Notes: generated by a model from the sequence alone, not told the origin. A stretch of DNA of 64,000 nt from Oleispira sp051275515 (GCA_051275515.1 JBNMOT010000002.1:1-64000); one strand, 5' to 3'. Positions 1-8,591 are shown, numbered from the stretch's first letter. Numbers and translations: made by a program.

Positions 1-190
1 ACTCAATTGCAGTGTTCTTTGCAAGAATGGTGATGCCACGCTCTTTCTCTTGGTCGTTCGAGTCCATGACTCGCTCGCCGGCTTGGTTACGCTCAAGTGA
101 ACCTGATTGTTCAAGCAACTTATCAACCAAGGTAGTTTTACCATGGTCAACGTGAGCAATGATGGCGATATTACGTAAGTTCTCGATCAC
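1..190 (-). CDS. typA: TypA/BipA ribosome-associated GTPase, N-terminal part (truncated by window edge)
   Basis: Only the first 63 codons lie in the window. Reading leftwards from a GTG at 190, the peptide begins V-I-E-N-L-R-N-I-A-I-I and has the translational-GTPase P-loop AHVDHGKT at residues 12-19. The switch I signature RGITI is at residues 51-55, preceded by MDSNDQEKE. This is the N-terminus of BipA/TypA, a GTPase that binds the 70S ribosome and acts in stress adaptation and assembly. The gene is divergent from glnA, the same arrangement as glnA/bipA in Escherichia coli. The GTG start is chosen because it matches the family's Met-Ile-Glu start exactly. Identity is close to certain; the rest of the gene is outside the window. 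Confidence 0.95.
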   Translation of the reverse strand, partial: MIENLRNIAIIAHVDHGKTTLVDKLLEQSGSLERNQAGERVMDSNDQEKERGITILAKNTAIE

Positions 191-446
191 AATTAGGGAC
201 CCTGAGTTATTGCCCTGCAGGCTTAGCAAAAATGCTAGCTTGGATGGGCTTGGCTATAAAAGGCCGCGATTATACATTAGCTAGGCAGAGATTGCTGATT
301 AAATTGCAGTAGACTGGTCGACTTTTGTACAAATAACGGTAAATATTAAAAAAGCCCTGTTTTTGTGCTAATAAAGTTTATCTTGGGGCGTAGATGAACC
401 TATAATGAGCAGATCCACAGTGTCTTTGTCTGATATTTGCATTTGT

Positions 447-490
447 GCACCACTTTAGGTCTGTATTTTATTAACGCCCTCTTATGGTGC
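447..490 (+). promoter_or_regulatory. Candidate NtrC (GlnG) enhancer sites upstream of glnA
   Basis: The segment GCCCT-CTTAT-GGTGC (476-490) matches the dyad GCACY-N5-GGTGC at nine of ten arm positions. A weaker half-conserved site, GCACC-ACTTT-AGGTC, lies at 447-461, 29 bp upstream, close to three helical turns. The sites are centred about 100 and 130 bp upstream of the start expected from the sigma-54 element at 555-570. This is normal spacing for NtrC enhancers. The downstream site is good; the upstream one is tentative. Confidence 0.6.
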
Positions 491-554
491 GTTATTGTGT
501 GGTTGTTTTAAGCTAAGGCCTTGGAAACATCGACTTAGTTGTGACTTTATTAAA

Positions 555-570
555 TGGCACATTAGTTGCT
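555..570 (+). promoter_or_regulatory. Sigma-54 (RpoN) promoter of glnA
   Basis: TGGCAC-ATTAG-TTGCT fits the -24/-12 consensus TGGCAC-N5-TTGCW, with the invariant GG at 556-557 and GC at 568-569 separated by the required 10 bp. Transcription should begin near 581, leaving a leader of about 68 nt before the glnA ATG at 649. Together with the NtrC-like dyads upstream this indicates nitrogen-limitation control of glutamine synthetase. The remaining intergenic DNA (191-446) is AT-rich and presumably also holds the typA promoter; I see no gene in it. Confidence 0.85.
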
Positions 571-648
571 GTTTGATTATTAAACTTAGGTGGTGGCCCC
601 TTTTGTGTGGACCGCTGAATTAGATCAAAATACATCTGGAGACTATAT

Positions 649-2055
649 ATGTCTGTAAATACTCTAAACATGATCAAAGAGAATGACGTTAAGTGGATTG
701 ACTTACGTTTCACCGATACTAAAGGTAAAGAACAACACCTTTCTATTCCTTCTGGTTATGTTGACGAAGATTTTTTTGAAGTAGGCCAGATGTTTGATGG
801 CTCTTCTATTGCTGGCTGGAAAGGCATTAACGAATCTGACATGATTCTTCTTCCAGATGATTCTACTTGCTACCTTGACCCGTTCACTGAAGATACTACG
901 TTGATCTTGCGTTGCGACATCATTGAGCCTTCTACTATGCAAGGCTACGAACGTGATCCACGTTCTGTCGCTAAGCGTGCTGAAGCATTCTTGCTAGCGA
1001 CGGGTCTTGGCGATACCGCTTTCTTCGGACCTGAGCCAGAATTCTTCATTTTTGATGATGTACGTTGGGGCGCAGACATGTCTGGCAACTTCTACAAGAT
1101 AAACTCTGAAGAAGCTGCTTGGAACTCTGGTACTAAGATCGAAGGCGGCAACATGGGCCACCGTCCAACCGTTAAAGGCGGTTACTTCCCAGTTCCACCA
1201 GTAGACAGCTCTCACGATATGCGTGCTGCTATGTGTAACACTATGATGGCAATCGGTCTTGATGTTGAAGTACATCACCACGAAGTAGCGACGGCTAACC
1301 AAAACGAAATCGGCGTGCGCTTTAATACGCTTGTTAAGAAAGCTGATGAAGTTCAAATGTATAAGTACGTTGTTCATAACGTTGCGGCTGCTTATGGCAA
1401 AACGGCTACTTTCATGCCTAAGCCAGTGATCGGTGATAACGGTTCTGGTATGCACGTACACCAGTCTTTCTGGAAAGACGGCGAAAACCAATTCGCGGGT
1501 GACGGCTATGCTGGATTGAGCGAAATGGCTCTTTTCTACATCGGTGGCATCATCAAGCACGCTAAAGCGTTGAATGCGTTCACTAACCCATCAACAAACT
1601 CTTACAAACGTTTGATTCCTGGTTTTGAAGCGCCTGTAATGCTTGCATACTCTGCTCGTAACCGTTCTGCTTCTATTCGTATTCCTTACGTTGCGTCTCC
1701 TAAAGGCAAGCGTGTTGAAGCTCGTTTCCCTGATCCAATGGCTAACCCATACTTAGCATTCTCTGCTATGTTGATGGCGGGTATCGACGGTATCAAAAAC
1801 AAGATTCACCCTGGCGATGCGGCTGATAAAGATTTGTATGACTTGCCTGCTGAAGAAGCTGCTGCAATTCCACAAGTTGCTGGAAGCTTGCGTGAAGCGA
1901 TTGATTGTCTGAAAGTAGACATGGACTTCTTAACTGAAGGCGATGTTTTCACTAAAGATATGATCGAAGCTTACATCGAACTAGCGATGGAAGACGTTTA
2001 CCGTGTTGAACAAACTACTCACCCAGTAGAATTCGACATGTATTACTCTCGATAA
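649..2055 (+). CDS. glnA: Glutamine synthetase, type I (GSI-beta)
   Basis: Condenses ammonia with glutamate using ATP, the main ammonium-assimilation step; a cytoplasmic dodecamer. The 468 residues are the normal GSI length. Visible signatures are the beta-grasp start (WIDLRFTDTKGKEQH), the metal/glutamate-binding EPEFF (about residues 128-132), HHHEVA (about 210-215), GSGMHVHQS (about 265-273) and NRSASIRIP (about 338-346). The adenylylation loop DLYDLP places the target tyrosine at residue 397, so the enzyme is of the type inhibited by GlnE, which is also encoded in this window (30360-33425). The ATG at 649 has a Shine-Dalgarno-like TGGAGA ahead of it. It is preceded by a sigma-54 promoter and followed by a terminator, so it appears monocistronic; no ntrBC follows. 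Confidence 0.99.
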   Translation: MSVNTLNMIKENDVKWIDLRFTDTKGKEQHLSIPSGYVDEDFFEVGQMFDGSSIAGWKGINESDMILLPDDSTCYLDPFTEDTTLILRCDIIEPSTMQGYERDPRSVAKRAEAFLLATGLGDTAFFGPEPEFFIFDDVRWGADMSGNFYKINSEEAAWNSGTKIEGGNMGHRPTVKGGYFPVPPVDSSHDMRAAMCNTMMAIGLDVEVHHHEVATANQNEIGVRFNTLVKKADEVQMYKYVVHNVAAAYGKTATFMPKPVIGDNGSGMHVHQSFWKDGENQFAGDGYAGLSEMALFYIGGIIKHAKALNAFTNPSTNSYKRLIPGFEAPVMLAYSARNRSASIRIPYVASPKGKRVEARFPDPMANPYLAFSAMLMAGIDGIKNKIHPGDAADKDLYDLPAEEAAAIPQVAGSLREAIDCLKVDMDFLTEGDVFTKDMIEAYIELAMEDVYRVEQTTHPVEFDMYYSR

Positions 2056-2093
2056 GTTTTTGGCTATAACAGCCTAAAACTAAAGAGTAAAAA

Positions 2094-2126
2094 AACCGTT
2101 ACTTAGCAATAAGCAACGGTTTTTTT
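2094..2126 (+). terminator. Rho-independent terminator of glnA
   Basis: A 10-bp stem CCGTTACTTA / TAAGCAACGG with one mismatch and a GCAA loop is followed by seven T residues. It lies 40 bp after the glnA stop codon, in the right place to end the glnA transcript. Confidence 0.9.
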
Positions 2127-2246
2127 GTTTTTAAAGGCGATTGGTTTTATTTATATGTGAAAAATCACTCTAAAGTCAGTCTGCCTCAGCTGTAATATAC
2201 GGTTAGACTTGCTACTCTTAAGTTAGATAATAATTTGACTGAAGAG

Positions 2247-3233
2247 ATGTGGCCTTTGAAAGTAATTAATTGGGATGCAGATGAATTGCAGCATGCGCTA
2301 AAGCCTCTAGATTGGCAGCAGCTAGCTGAAATTTCCCCCGCCCAGCAGCGCTATGTCCATTACTACAAAATTGATTTTTCTAGCCGCTTTGAGGGTATGA
2401 AGCATCATGTCGGTAGCTTCTCTGCAGCAGGCTATAAGCTTACCGCGCAAATTTTTTATCAAAATAATGCCAAAGGTACCGCTATATTGATGCATGGCTA
2501 TTATGACCATGTAGGCATCTATGGAAGTTTGATTGAATTTTGTTTACAGCAGGGATGGAACGTTTTTGCTTTTGATTTACCAGGGCATGGTTTATCCAGC
2601 GGTGATCGCGCGGCGATAGGTGATTTTGATGAGTACGACCAGGTGTTCACGGCGGCGATGGAGCAGACGCAATCTCTGCAAAAATATACCAAGAGTGAAT
2701 CACAGCCCTTGCATGTTTTTGGTCAGAGTACGGGTGGCGCAATTATTATTAATTATGTGCTCTCTCGTAAAATTAAACAGCAGAATTCCCCTTTCTCAAG
2801 TATTAATTTACTGGCACCTTTAGTGCGTCCATGCAGCTGGACCCGTGCTAAAATATTACATACCTTAATCAGCCCTTTCGTAAAACAAATTAAACGCACC
2901 TTTGCCATGAACTCAAATGACATTGAATTTTTACGTTTTATTTCTGAGAATGATCCTTTGCAGCCTTTAACATTATCGGTGTGCTGGGTCAGTGCGTTAA
3001 AAAAATGGGTGCGGATGATCGAGGCTTGTGAACCGTCAGATCTTGAAATACATATTGTTCAGGGTGACCAAGATGACACCGTTGAATGGCGTCATAATAT
3101 GCCTTTGTTATTAGAGAAGTTTCCTCAAAGAAAACTTTTAATGGTAGAAGGTGGGCGTCATCATATTGTGAACGATGACTTTCCTAAGCGTCAGCAGATT
3201 TATCAATGGTTACAACAAGTAATCACTCGCTGA
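2247..3233 (+). CDS. Alpha/beta hydrolase, monoacylglycerol lipase / lysophospholipase family
   Basis: A serine hydrolase of the Hydrolase_4 type. Numbered from the ATG at 2247, the oxyanion-loop motif HGYYDH starts at residue 83, the nucleophile elbow GQSTGG puts the catalytic serine at about residue 161, an acid loop reads VQGDQDD, and a late GGRHH offers the catalytic histidine. No signal peptide is seen, so the protein is probably cytoplasmic. Expected reaction: hydrolysis of lysophospholipids or monoacylglycerols; the exact substrate cannot be read from sequence. An in-frame TTG at 2235 would add four residues, but neither start has a convincing ribosome-binding site. It stands alone between the glnA terminator and the lipoprotein operon. 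Confidence 0.85.
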   Translation: MWPLKVINWDADELQHALKPLDWQQLAEISPAQQRYVHYYKIDFSSRFEGMKHHVGSFSAAGYKLTAQIFYQNNAKGTAILMHGYYDHVGIYGSLIEFCLQQGWNVFAFDLPGHGLSSGDRAAIGDFDEYDQVFTAAMEQTQSLQKYTKSESQPLHVFGQSTGGAIIINYVLSRKIKQQNSPFSSINLLAPLVRPCSWTRAKILHTLISPFVKQIKRTFAMNSNDIEFLRFISENDPLQPLTLSVCWVSALKKWVRMIEACEPSDLEIHIVQGDQDDTVEWRHNMPLLLEKFPQRKLLMVEGGRHHIVNDDFPKRQQIYQWLQQVITR

Positions 3234-3316
3234 CTCACTATTGTTTAACAACACTAACTTAACGGTCTGAGTCTTCTTAAGGTTCAACTTAAAAGTAAGG
3301 ATATTAGATACCTCGC

Positions 3317-5059
3317 ATGAAATATATCAATGTCACGTTCGTAATTTTTTTCTGCGTATCGATTGCACAATTGTCGGGATGTGCAACCTATGGCAGTGGG
3401 GTTGAGGAAGCTTTAAAGGCCGCGCAAAAAGGGCAATATTTGGACGCGGAAAAAAGTATGGCTACCGCTCTAACGCCAATGGGTGTTGACCGATTACTTT
3501 ACCATATGGAATTAGCGGTATTAAAACGTTTACAAGGTCAGTACTTAGAAAGTAATCAGCTATTAGCAGTGGCTGAAAAAATCGCTGAAGACCTAGAAGT
3601 AACAAGTGTTAGTAATAGTCTCGCGGCTTTTATGACTAACCCTCGTTATGGGGATTATTCTGGAGCTGATTTTGAAAAAGTATTTATTAATTATTATAAA
3701 GCTTTGAATTACATGGCGATTAGCAATAGCGCCGCAACACGTAATGCGCGTTTAGACGCTATCGAAAGTGCGCGTATTGAATCTCGCCGTTTGGGCATTC
3801 GTTTAAATGCATTGAATTCAGATAAAGGAACTTACGCAGAGCAAAAAGATATAGATGATCAAGTTTTTTCACAGGTACTGGATGTGTTCAGTTCGCTGCG
3901 AGGAAATTTAATTGACCATGACTCGTTAGAATATCGTGATGATGCAATGGCACATTATTTAACCGGTATTACGTATGAAACCAATGGTGAATACGATAAT
4001 GCTCGTATTAGTTATCAAAAAGCCGCTACCTCATATGAACAAGGCTATTCTGAACAGTTTGGTTTAGGTTCAGAGATGACTTCTCAGGCGTGGTTCGATA
4101 CGGTACGCATGATGCGTTTGGCAGGGGGTTACAATAATGAATGGCCCATATTAGCAACAAAAAAACTGTCCATATCACAGCGTAAGCAGTTAGTTGGATA
4201 CGATGATAAATCTCAATTAGTTGTCATTGAACACGTGGGCATCGTGCCTCAGCGTAAAGAAATGAATGTACAGCTGAGCGCCGATGCGGGCAATCGTTCA
4301 TTGGTATTACGGCCTTATTACAGTGCGGTGCAAAGCCATAGAGAAAAACTGGCGTGGTTTTATTTGGTGTATGCCGACAAAAGCTTAGCTAATTTGATCG
4401 TGCACTATAGAAATAATGATTTCATGAATTTCATTCTTAATGATTTTCAAAAAACGATCTATCTTGCCGGTGCTTGGAGTGCCGTTGCTGAATTGGGTTT
4501 TATCGACGCTATTGGCACAGGTCTAAGAATTACCGTTCCTTATTACTCACCCCCTAAAAATAAACCTGGGGCATCCTTTGCTCAGGTAGCAGGCAAAAAG
4601 TATCCCATGAAATTAGCCGCCAGTCCTGCCAACATGGGGCTGAATGAGCAGCTTTTAAATGCAAATGAAGATATTAGGCTAGCACTCACTCGTGGTGTTT
4701 TTAAAGCACTGACTGCGAATAAAGCAGCGGCACTTGCGGGGGGAGAGCTAAGTGGATTATTGGCCGCTGTTGGCAAAGTTGCGAGTCAATTATCGGATGC
4801 CGCTGAAACCAGAAACTGGTTGATGCTTCCTTACGAAATTCGTATTACTCGCATTCCACTCGATGCAGGTAGCTATGACATTGAAATGAATTCTGAGGTA
4901 TTAAAAGGAAAGCCCTTCGTGATTCAGAATCAGCACGTTATTTTGCAGGAAAATGATATTCAAGTCGTACAGGTAAGATCGATGCCTTATGCAAACCAAG
5001 TTCAGCTAATACCTGAAGAAAATAAAATGAAAAAGTCAGTTGCTTTAATCGAACAATAA
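3317..5059 (+). CDS. COG3014-type lipoprotein with N-terminal repeat-like helices
   Basis: A 580-residue predicted lipoprotein: signal peptide with lipobox LSGC and lipidated Cys22. Residues about 30-260 look like tetratricopeptide-type helical repeats (for example YLTGITYETNGEYDNARISYQKAA). The C-terminal half contains an Ala/Gly-rich stretch and a conserved-looking block around PYEIRITRIPLDAGSYDIEM. It matches my memory of the COG3014 family, usually found directly upstream of an LpoB homologue and an LPP20-type lipoprotein, as here. The three genes are spaced by 51 and 0 bp and form one operon. Function unknown; a role in outer-membrane or peptidoglycan-synthase support is inferred only from the neighbours. 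Confidence 0.8.
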   Translation: MKYINVTFVIFFCVSIAQLSGCATYGSGVEEALKAAQKGQYLDAEKSMATALTPMGVDRLLYHMELAVLKRLQGQYLESNQLLAVAEKIAEDLEVTSVSNSLAAFMTNPRYGDYSGADFEKVFINYYKALNYMAISNSAATRNARLDAIESARIESRRLGIRLNALNSDKGTYAEQKDIDDQVFSQVLDVFSSLRGNLIDHDSLEYRDDAMAHYLTGITYETNGEYDNARISYQKAATSYEQGYSEQFGLGSEMTSQAWFDTVRMMRLAGGYNNEWPILATKKLSISQRKQLVGYDDKSQLVVIEHVGIVPQRKEMNVQLSADAGNRSLVLRPYYSAVQSHREKLAWFYLVYADKSLANLIVHYRNNDFMNFILNDFQKTIYLAGAWSAVAELGFIDAIGTGLRITVPYYSPPKNKPGASFAQVAGKKYPMKLAASPANMGLNEQLLNANEDIRLALTRGVFKALTANKAAALAGGELSGLLAAVGKVASQLSDAAETRNWLMLPYEIRITRIPLDAGSYDIEMNSEVLKGKPFVIQNQHVILQENDIQVVQVRSMPYANQVQLIPEENKMKKSVALIEQ

Positions 5060-5110
5060 TTTAACTTAACTGTCATAAGTATTTAATTAGGATTTCAAAG
5101 GAAGGCTCCC

Positions 5111-5707
5111 ATGATCAAACACATAAAATTATTATTAATAGCGGCTGTTGCAGTCTCCATCGTGGGCTGTGCTGGAACGCGCGTAAGTCGCGTCGATACT
5201 GATCAGGAAATTGCGTTATCAGATCGCTGGAATGACAAGGATTCACAGCTCGTGGCAGAAGAGATGATTACAGACATGTTGTCGTTCCCTTGGGCGAGAG
5301 ATTTTGAATTAAAAAACAGCAATCGCCCTACTGTTATTATTCAACGTATTGCTAATAAGTCACATGAACATATAGCGATTGAAACGTTCGTCAACGATAT
5401 TAAACGCTCTATTATTCGTTCAGGGCGTGCCGATTTTGTGGCGGGTGGCGAAGAGCGCAAGGCGATTCGTGATGAACGCCAAGACCAAGAGTTGAATGCT
5501 GAAAAAGCTAAAGAACAAGGCCAAGAGCAGGCGGCGGATTTTGCTATTTCCGGCAGCTTGAATTCCATTGTTGATCAAGTCGGTGATGAACGTGTGACTT
5601 TCTACCAGGTGGATATGAAGCTGATTGATATGGCCAATAACCGTGAAGTCTGGAATGGACAAAAGAAAATTAAGAAGTTACAAGAAAAAGGCGGCTTCGG
5701 TTTTTAA
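5111..5707 (+). CDS. lpoB: LpoB-type lipoprotein, penicillin-binding protein activator family
   Basis: A 198-residue lipoprotein with lipobox SIVGC and Cys20. The segment ALSDRWNDKDSQLVAEEMITDML and the following RPTVIIQRIANKSHEHIA are typical of the LpoB/COG3417 family. In Escherichia coli LpoB is an outer-membrane lipoprotein that activates the peptidoglycan synthase PBP1B. A charged Glu/Gln/Lys stretch (about residues 115-140) interrupts the fold. The ATG has a strong AAGGAAGG ribosome-binding site. Its stop abuts the start of the next gene (5708) with no gap, suggesting translational coupling. Family assignment is good. Whether it acts on a PBP1B here is unproven, since COG3417 members outside enterobacteria are uncharacterised. 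Confidence 0.8.
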   Translation: MIKHIKLLLIAAVAVSIVGCAGTRVSRVDTDQEIALSDRWNDKDSQLVAEEMITDMLSFPWARDFELKNSNRPTVIIQRIANKSHEHIAIETFVNDIKRSIIRSGRADFVAGGEERKAIRDERQDQELNAEKAKEQGQEQAADFAISGSLNSIVDQVGDERVTFYQVDMKLIDMANNREVWNGQKKIKKLQEKGGFGF

Positions 5708-6757
5708 ATGAAGAGCTCACTTAAACGATTAACCAGTACCTTGGTCATCTGCAGTTTAGCGGCTTGTGTCACTAATGCCCCTAAGCAAAGTGCTGAGTCC
5801 AGGCGAGTAGAGAATCAAGCCAGCTTCGATACTCCTGAGTGGGTTAATAGCCCACCTCAGCGCTCTGGCTTTGCTTATGGTATTGGCTCTGGGGATCTTT
5901 GGGGTGATAAGGCCGATGCTGCTCGTCGTGCAGGTGACGCTGCTAGGGTGAACTTGGTCAGTCAGTTGCGTGTCACTGTGACGGGTGATTTTTCCAGTAC
6001 TGTCCAAGAACGTAAATCAACGGGTAAGCACACAGAGCTTGTGCAAACGGTTCAGAATACGATTCGCAGTAAAGTACCCGCAGTAGCGCTTGACGAAGTT
6101 AGGATAACTGAGACTTTTTTCGAGAAGAAGTTTGCGTATGCCCTTGCGGAACTTGATCGGGTTAAAGCGGCCAGCCGTCTGCGCGGTCAAATTGAAGGTT
6201 TAGAAGAGCAGATCATTACTCTTTATAACAAACCTCGTTCGGGTACGACGCTGCAAAAGCTAAGGGTCGTATTGCCGGCGTTAACACTGTTTGCTCAGCG
6301 TGATCGCTCAGCAGACCAGTTAGCCTTAGTCGGAACGCAGCGCCAGAAGCCGGCGTTAAGCGATGAATTACAAGTGATTGAAACCACTATTTATGATTTG
6401 TTCAATCAACTGCAAGTACGTATTAGTATGAGTGATACTGGCGCACAAGAAATTGCTGGCGGGGTTATGGAATCTTTAACAGAACAAGGCATGCGTATTA
6501 GCGATCAAGGTGCTTATGATTTGATAATTGAGGTCTCAGCAACATTACGCCCGGTAGAAAAGAATGGCTCCCATTTTGTTTTTGCCGACAGTCGGGTAAT
6601 CATTAAAGATGCGAACAACCGTACTTTGAGTACTTTTAGCAAGCAAGCTAAAGGTGTATCAGGCTACGCTGAGTTAGCGAAAGCAAAAGCTGAGCGCAGT
6701 GTTGCCAAAGTACTGGCTGCCGAACTAGCGTCAGCATTGGTTGATAAAATTGATTAA
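5708..6757 (+). CDS. LPP20-family lipoprotein
   Basis: A 349-residue lipoprotein with lipobox SLAAC and Cys20. After a short linker, TPEWVNSPP leads into a LPP20-like domain (about residues 40-170) with an alternating helical segment DAARRAGDAARVNLVSQL. A second alpha/beta region occupies about 180-345. Third and last gene of the lipoprotein operon, immediately following the LpoB-like gene and followed by a terminator at 6786-6818. LPP20-type domains are common in periplasmic or outer-membrane lipoproteins without known enzymatic function. I infer that it works with the two upstream lipoproteins because the trio is coupled, but no activity can be named. Confidence 0.75.
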   Translation: MKSSLKRLTSTLVICSLAACVTNAPKQSAESRRVENQASFDTPEWVNSPPQRSGFAYGIGSGDLWGDKADAARRAGDAARVNLVSQLRVTVTGDFSSTVQERKSTGKHTELVQTVQNTIRSKVPAVALDEVRITETFFEKKFAYALAELDRVKAASRLRGQIEGLEEQIITLYNKPRSGTTLQKLRVVLPALTLFAQRDRSADQLALVGTQRQKPALSDELQVIETTIYDLFNQLQVRISMSDTGAQEIAGGVMESLTEQGMRISDQGAYDLIIEVSATLRPVEKNGSHFVFADSRVIIKDANNRTLSTFSKQAKGVSGYAELAKAKAERSVAKVLAAELASALVDKID

Positions 6758-6785
6758 TGATTACAATTAATCAGTGTTAACCACG

Positions 6786-6818
6786 AAAAAACGCCACCTA
6801 TCGGTCGGCGTTTTTTTT
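6786..6818 (+). terminator. Rho-independent terminator of the lipoprotein operon
   Basis: An imperfect GC-rich hairpin ACGCCACC-TATC-GGTCGGCGT (one bulge) is followed by eight T residues, 30 bp beyond the stop codon of the LPP20-type gene. Confidence 0.85.
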
Positions 6819-6884
6819 GTTTCTGATTTATGACCATAACCGTTATGATAGATTTATGAGCTTTAAATACTATTGAGTAATTCT

Positions 6885-7361
6885 ATGCCCAGTGACACCA
6901 ATATCGATAACAGCTTGGAACAGAATAAAAAATTAGTTGAAAGATTCATTGAGTTCACTTGGAATCAAGGTCGTTTTCATTTGGCACGAAACTTCGTGCG
7001 TCGCGATTTTAAATATAATCTCAGCTTATTCAGTCAGACATTCGAATATGATAAAGCGTCCTTAGTAATACAACTTGTGCGTAATTCGATGGATGACTTT
7101 GAAGTCATGTTAGAGGATGTTGTTGCAGAAGGTGATCGTATTGTTACGCAATCTTTATTTTGTGGCACACTAGTTAAGCCTTTGTTCGGTTTTATACCCA
7201 GTGCGAATGTTGTTACGTTTTCGGCGGTTTCATTTTGGGAAATTAAAAAGGGTCAGATATACAGCCTAAATACTCTTTTGGATGTTGGCGAATTAATGAG
7301 ACAAATGAATCATGAAAATAAAAGCTTAGAATTAGACCTAACAGCATTGAAAACAGGCTAA
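6885..7361 (+). CDS. NTF2-like / SnoaL-like protein
   Basis: About 158 residues from the ATG at 6885. Its size and pattern fit the cone-shaped NTF2-like fold: a first helix NKKLVERFIEFTWNQGRFHLARNF, then alternating strands such as MLEDVVAEGDRIVTQSLFCGT and VVTFSAVSFWEIKKGQIYSL. The last of these is the usual penultimate strand in SnoaL-like ester cyclases and ketosteroid-isomerase relatives. An in-frame TTG at 6873 could extend it by four residues; no clear ribosome-binding site favours either. There is no adjacent gene to suggest a substrate, and proteins of this fold range from enzymes to simple binding proteins, so no function is assigned. Confidence 0.65.
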   Translation: MPSDTNIDNSLEQNKKLVERFIEFTWNQGRFHLARNFVRRDFKYNLSLFSQTFEYDKASLVIQLVRNSMDDFEVMLEDVVAEGDRIVTQSLFCGTLVKPLFGFIPSANVVTFSAVSFWEIKKGQIYSLNTLLDVGELMRQMNHENKSLELDLTALKTG

Positions 7362-7642
7362 TACTGGCAGCATTTTTGAATCTTTAGGCGTATTAGTGCT
7401 TGAAAGTAGTGTGTTAATCATCATAATATTGATGAAGTATTAGGGCACTAAGGTAATATCAATAATAAAAATCCACTTAATCCCTAATTAATACCTACAT
7501 ATTATATAAAAATCGAAGCTTGGCTCATACCTTGCTGTATGTCTTAAGTATTAGATATAAAAATGGGTTTCAATTTAATAACAATAAAATAAACAGTCTC
7601 AAATAAGCCTGAACTATAGACGATTTGTCTAATGGGGAAAAA

Positions 7643-7771
7643 ATGAATAGCAAACCTGATGCATTAGTATGGCTGGCCTGCCTTGTTGCTATTGGCGCTT
7701 TATTAACAGGGTTTATGACATCAGACATGACTCAGACGAGCATGATCGTCAGTGAGAATTTAATCCGTTAG
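7643..7771 (+). CDS. Putative 42-residue single-pass membrane protein
   Basis: An ATG-to-TAG frame of 42 codons. It has a GGGGA Shine-Dalgarno-like sequence 5-9 bp upstream, a hydrophilic start (MNSKPDA), one hydrophobic segment of about 19 residues (residues 7-25, LVWLACLVAIGALLTGFMT) and a polar tail. The AT-rich, otherwise empty region before it (7362-7640) could supply a promoter. It lies convergent to fau, with stop codons 23 bp apart. I recognise no family. Coding status rests on the ribosome-binding site and the clean membrane-segment pattern only. Confidence 0.5.
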   Translation: MNSKPDALVWLACLVAIGALLTGFMTSDMTQTSMIVSENLIR

Positions 7772-7794
7772 TGATAAAAAGATGAGCATTGTGT

Positions 7795-8334
7795 CTACAC
7801 AGCAATAATCTCTTTAAGTTGAATATCCCAGCTTTCCACTGGAAGACTATCGACCTGCTGACAATGATGGGCTAAACCAAACAGTTCAGGCTTCATGCCT
7901 GCTTGGCGGCAGAACTCGAAACTGCGATCATAAAACCCACCTCCCATCCCCAATCGATTACCACTAGAATCAAAGGCAACTAATGGCAGACCAATGGCAG
8001 GCAAAAATCTGGGTTTAATGCGTTTGTTAAATCTAGGATCGGGTTCTGCGATACCAAAGCGGTTATTACGCATTCGACTGTTCGGTTTGTATTCTACAAA
8101 CCACAAAAAACCTTTTCGTACCGGGTCTAAGACCGGTAAATACACTTTCTGTTTATTTGCCCAAGCTTGCTTGATTGCAAGTAGAGTATTTACTTCGCCA
8201 TCATTCGCTAGATACAGAGCAATACATTGAGCATATTTAAAACAGGTATTCTGGTTGAGCTTTTGTCTTAGCGATAGCGCAGCTTTTTGTTGTTCAGCAG
8301 GTGTTAAATTTCGTCGAGTTGCACGCAGTTGCAT
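7795..8334 (-). CDS. fau: 5-formyltetrahydrofolate cyclo-ligase
   Basis: Converts 5-formyl-THF to 5,10-methenyl-THF with ATP, returning a storage folate to the one-carbon pool. Signatures: the basic N-terminal helix LRATRRNLTPAEQQ, the glycine-rich ATP/folate loop GNRLGMGGGFYDRS (about residues 126-139) and a final FGLAHHCQQ / LPVESWD block. The frame stays open upstream of the ATG at 8334 almost into the 3' end of the 6S RNA but contains no ATG, GTG or TTG there, so 8334 is used. The family's first helix would fit a slightly longer protein, so an unusual start is possible. It lies downstream of ssrS on the same strand, the classical ssrS–fau (ygfA) arrangement. Confidence 0.95.
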   Translation of the reverse strand: MQLRATRRNLTPAEQQKAALSLRQKLNQNTCFKYAQCIALYLANDGEVNTLLAIKQAWANKQKVYLPVLDPVRKGFLWFVEYKPNSRMRNNRFGIAEPDPRFNKRIKPRFLPAIGLPLVAFDSSGNRLGMGGGFYDRSFEFCRQAGMKPELFGLAHHCQQVDSLPVESWDIQLKEIIAV

Positions 8335-8402
8335 ACGCAGCTGACGTTTTTGTTGTTGGAATTTGTCTTGCTGTGACAGTGATGGGTTTGTAGAAGAAAT
8401 AA

Positions 8403-8586
8403 AATGGAGCTCCCCACTGTGCCGCTGTCAAAAATAAAGGCCTTGAACCCAAGGTTCAAGGGTGGTGGGCTAGGTACTATATTAGGTTTTCCGACAAGCG
8501 GACATACGCACAATAATACGATAACCCTCCGGGGATATAAGCATCGGCTCGAGGTCTTTATAGACTGGCCAACACCCCAGGGAGCG
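8403..8586 (-). ncRNA. ssrS: 6S RNA
   Basis: Recognised on the minus strand between zapA and fau, its conserved genomic position. Three blocks match the E. coli molecule: the 5' GGCCAGTC followed by CGAGCCGAT; the near-palindrome CCTTGAACCTTGGGTTCAAGG (E. coli has CCTTGAACCAAGGGTTCAAGG); and a 3' GGGGAGCTCC that can pair with GCTCCC near the 5' end to close the long rod. A TATACT -10 box lies on the minus strand at 8592-8597, placing the 5' end near 8586. 6S RNA binds sigma-70 RNA polymerase holoenzyme and damps transcription in stationary phase. Ends are estimated to within about 5 nt. Co-transcription with fau is usual. Confidence 0.9.
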
Positions 8587-8591
8587 AATTC

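Noticed and set aside
513..713. 66-codon frame over the glnA promoter
   Set aside because: It would cross the sigma-54 element and the start of glnA on the opposite strand; no supporting signals.
994..1560. 188-codon open frame antisense to glnA
   Set aside because: It lies wholly within the certain glnA gene on the opposite strand, has no ribosome-binding site or recognisable domain, and follows from the codon bias of glnA.
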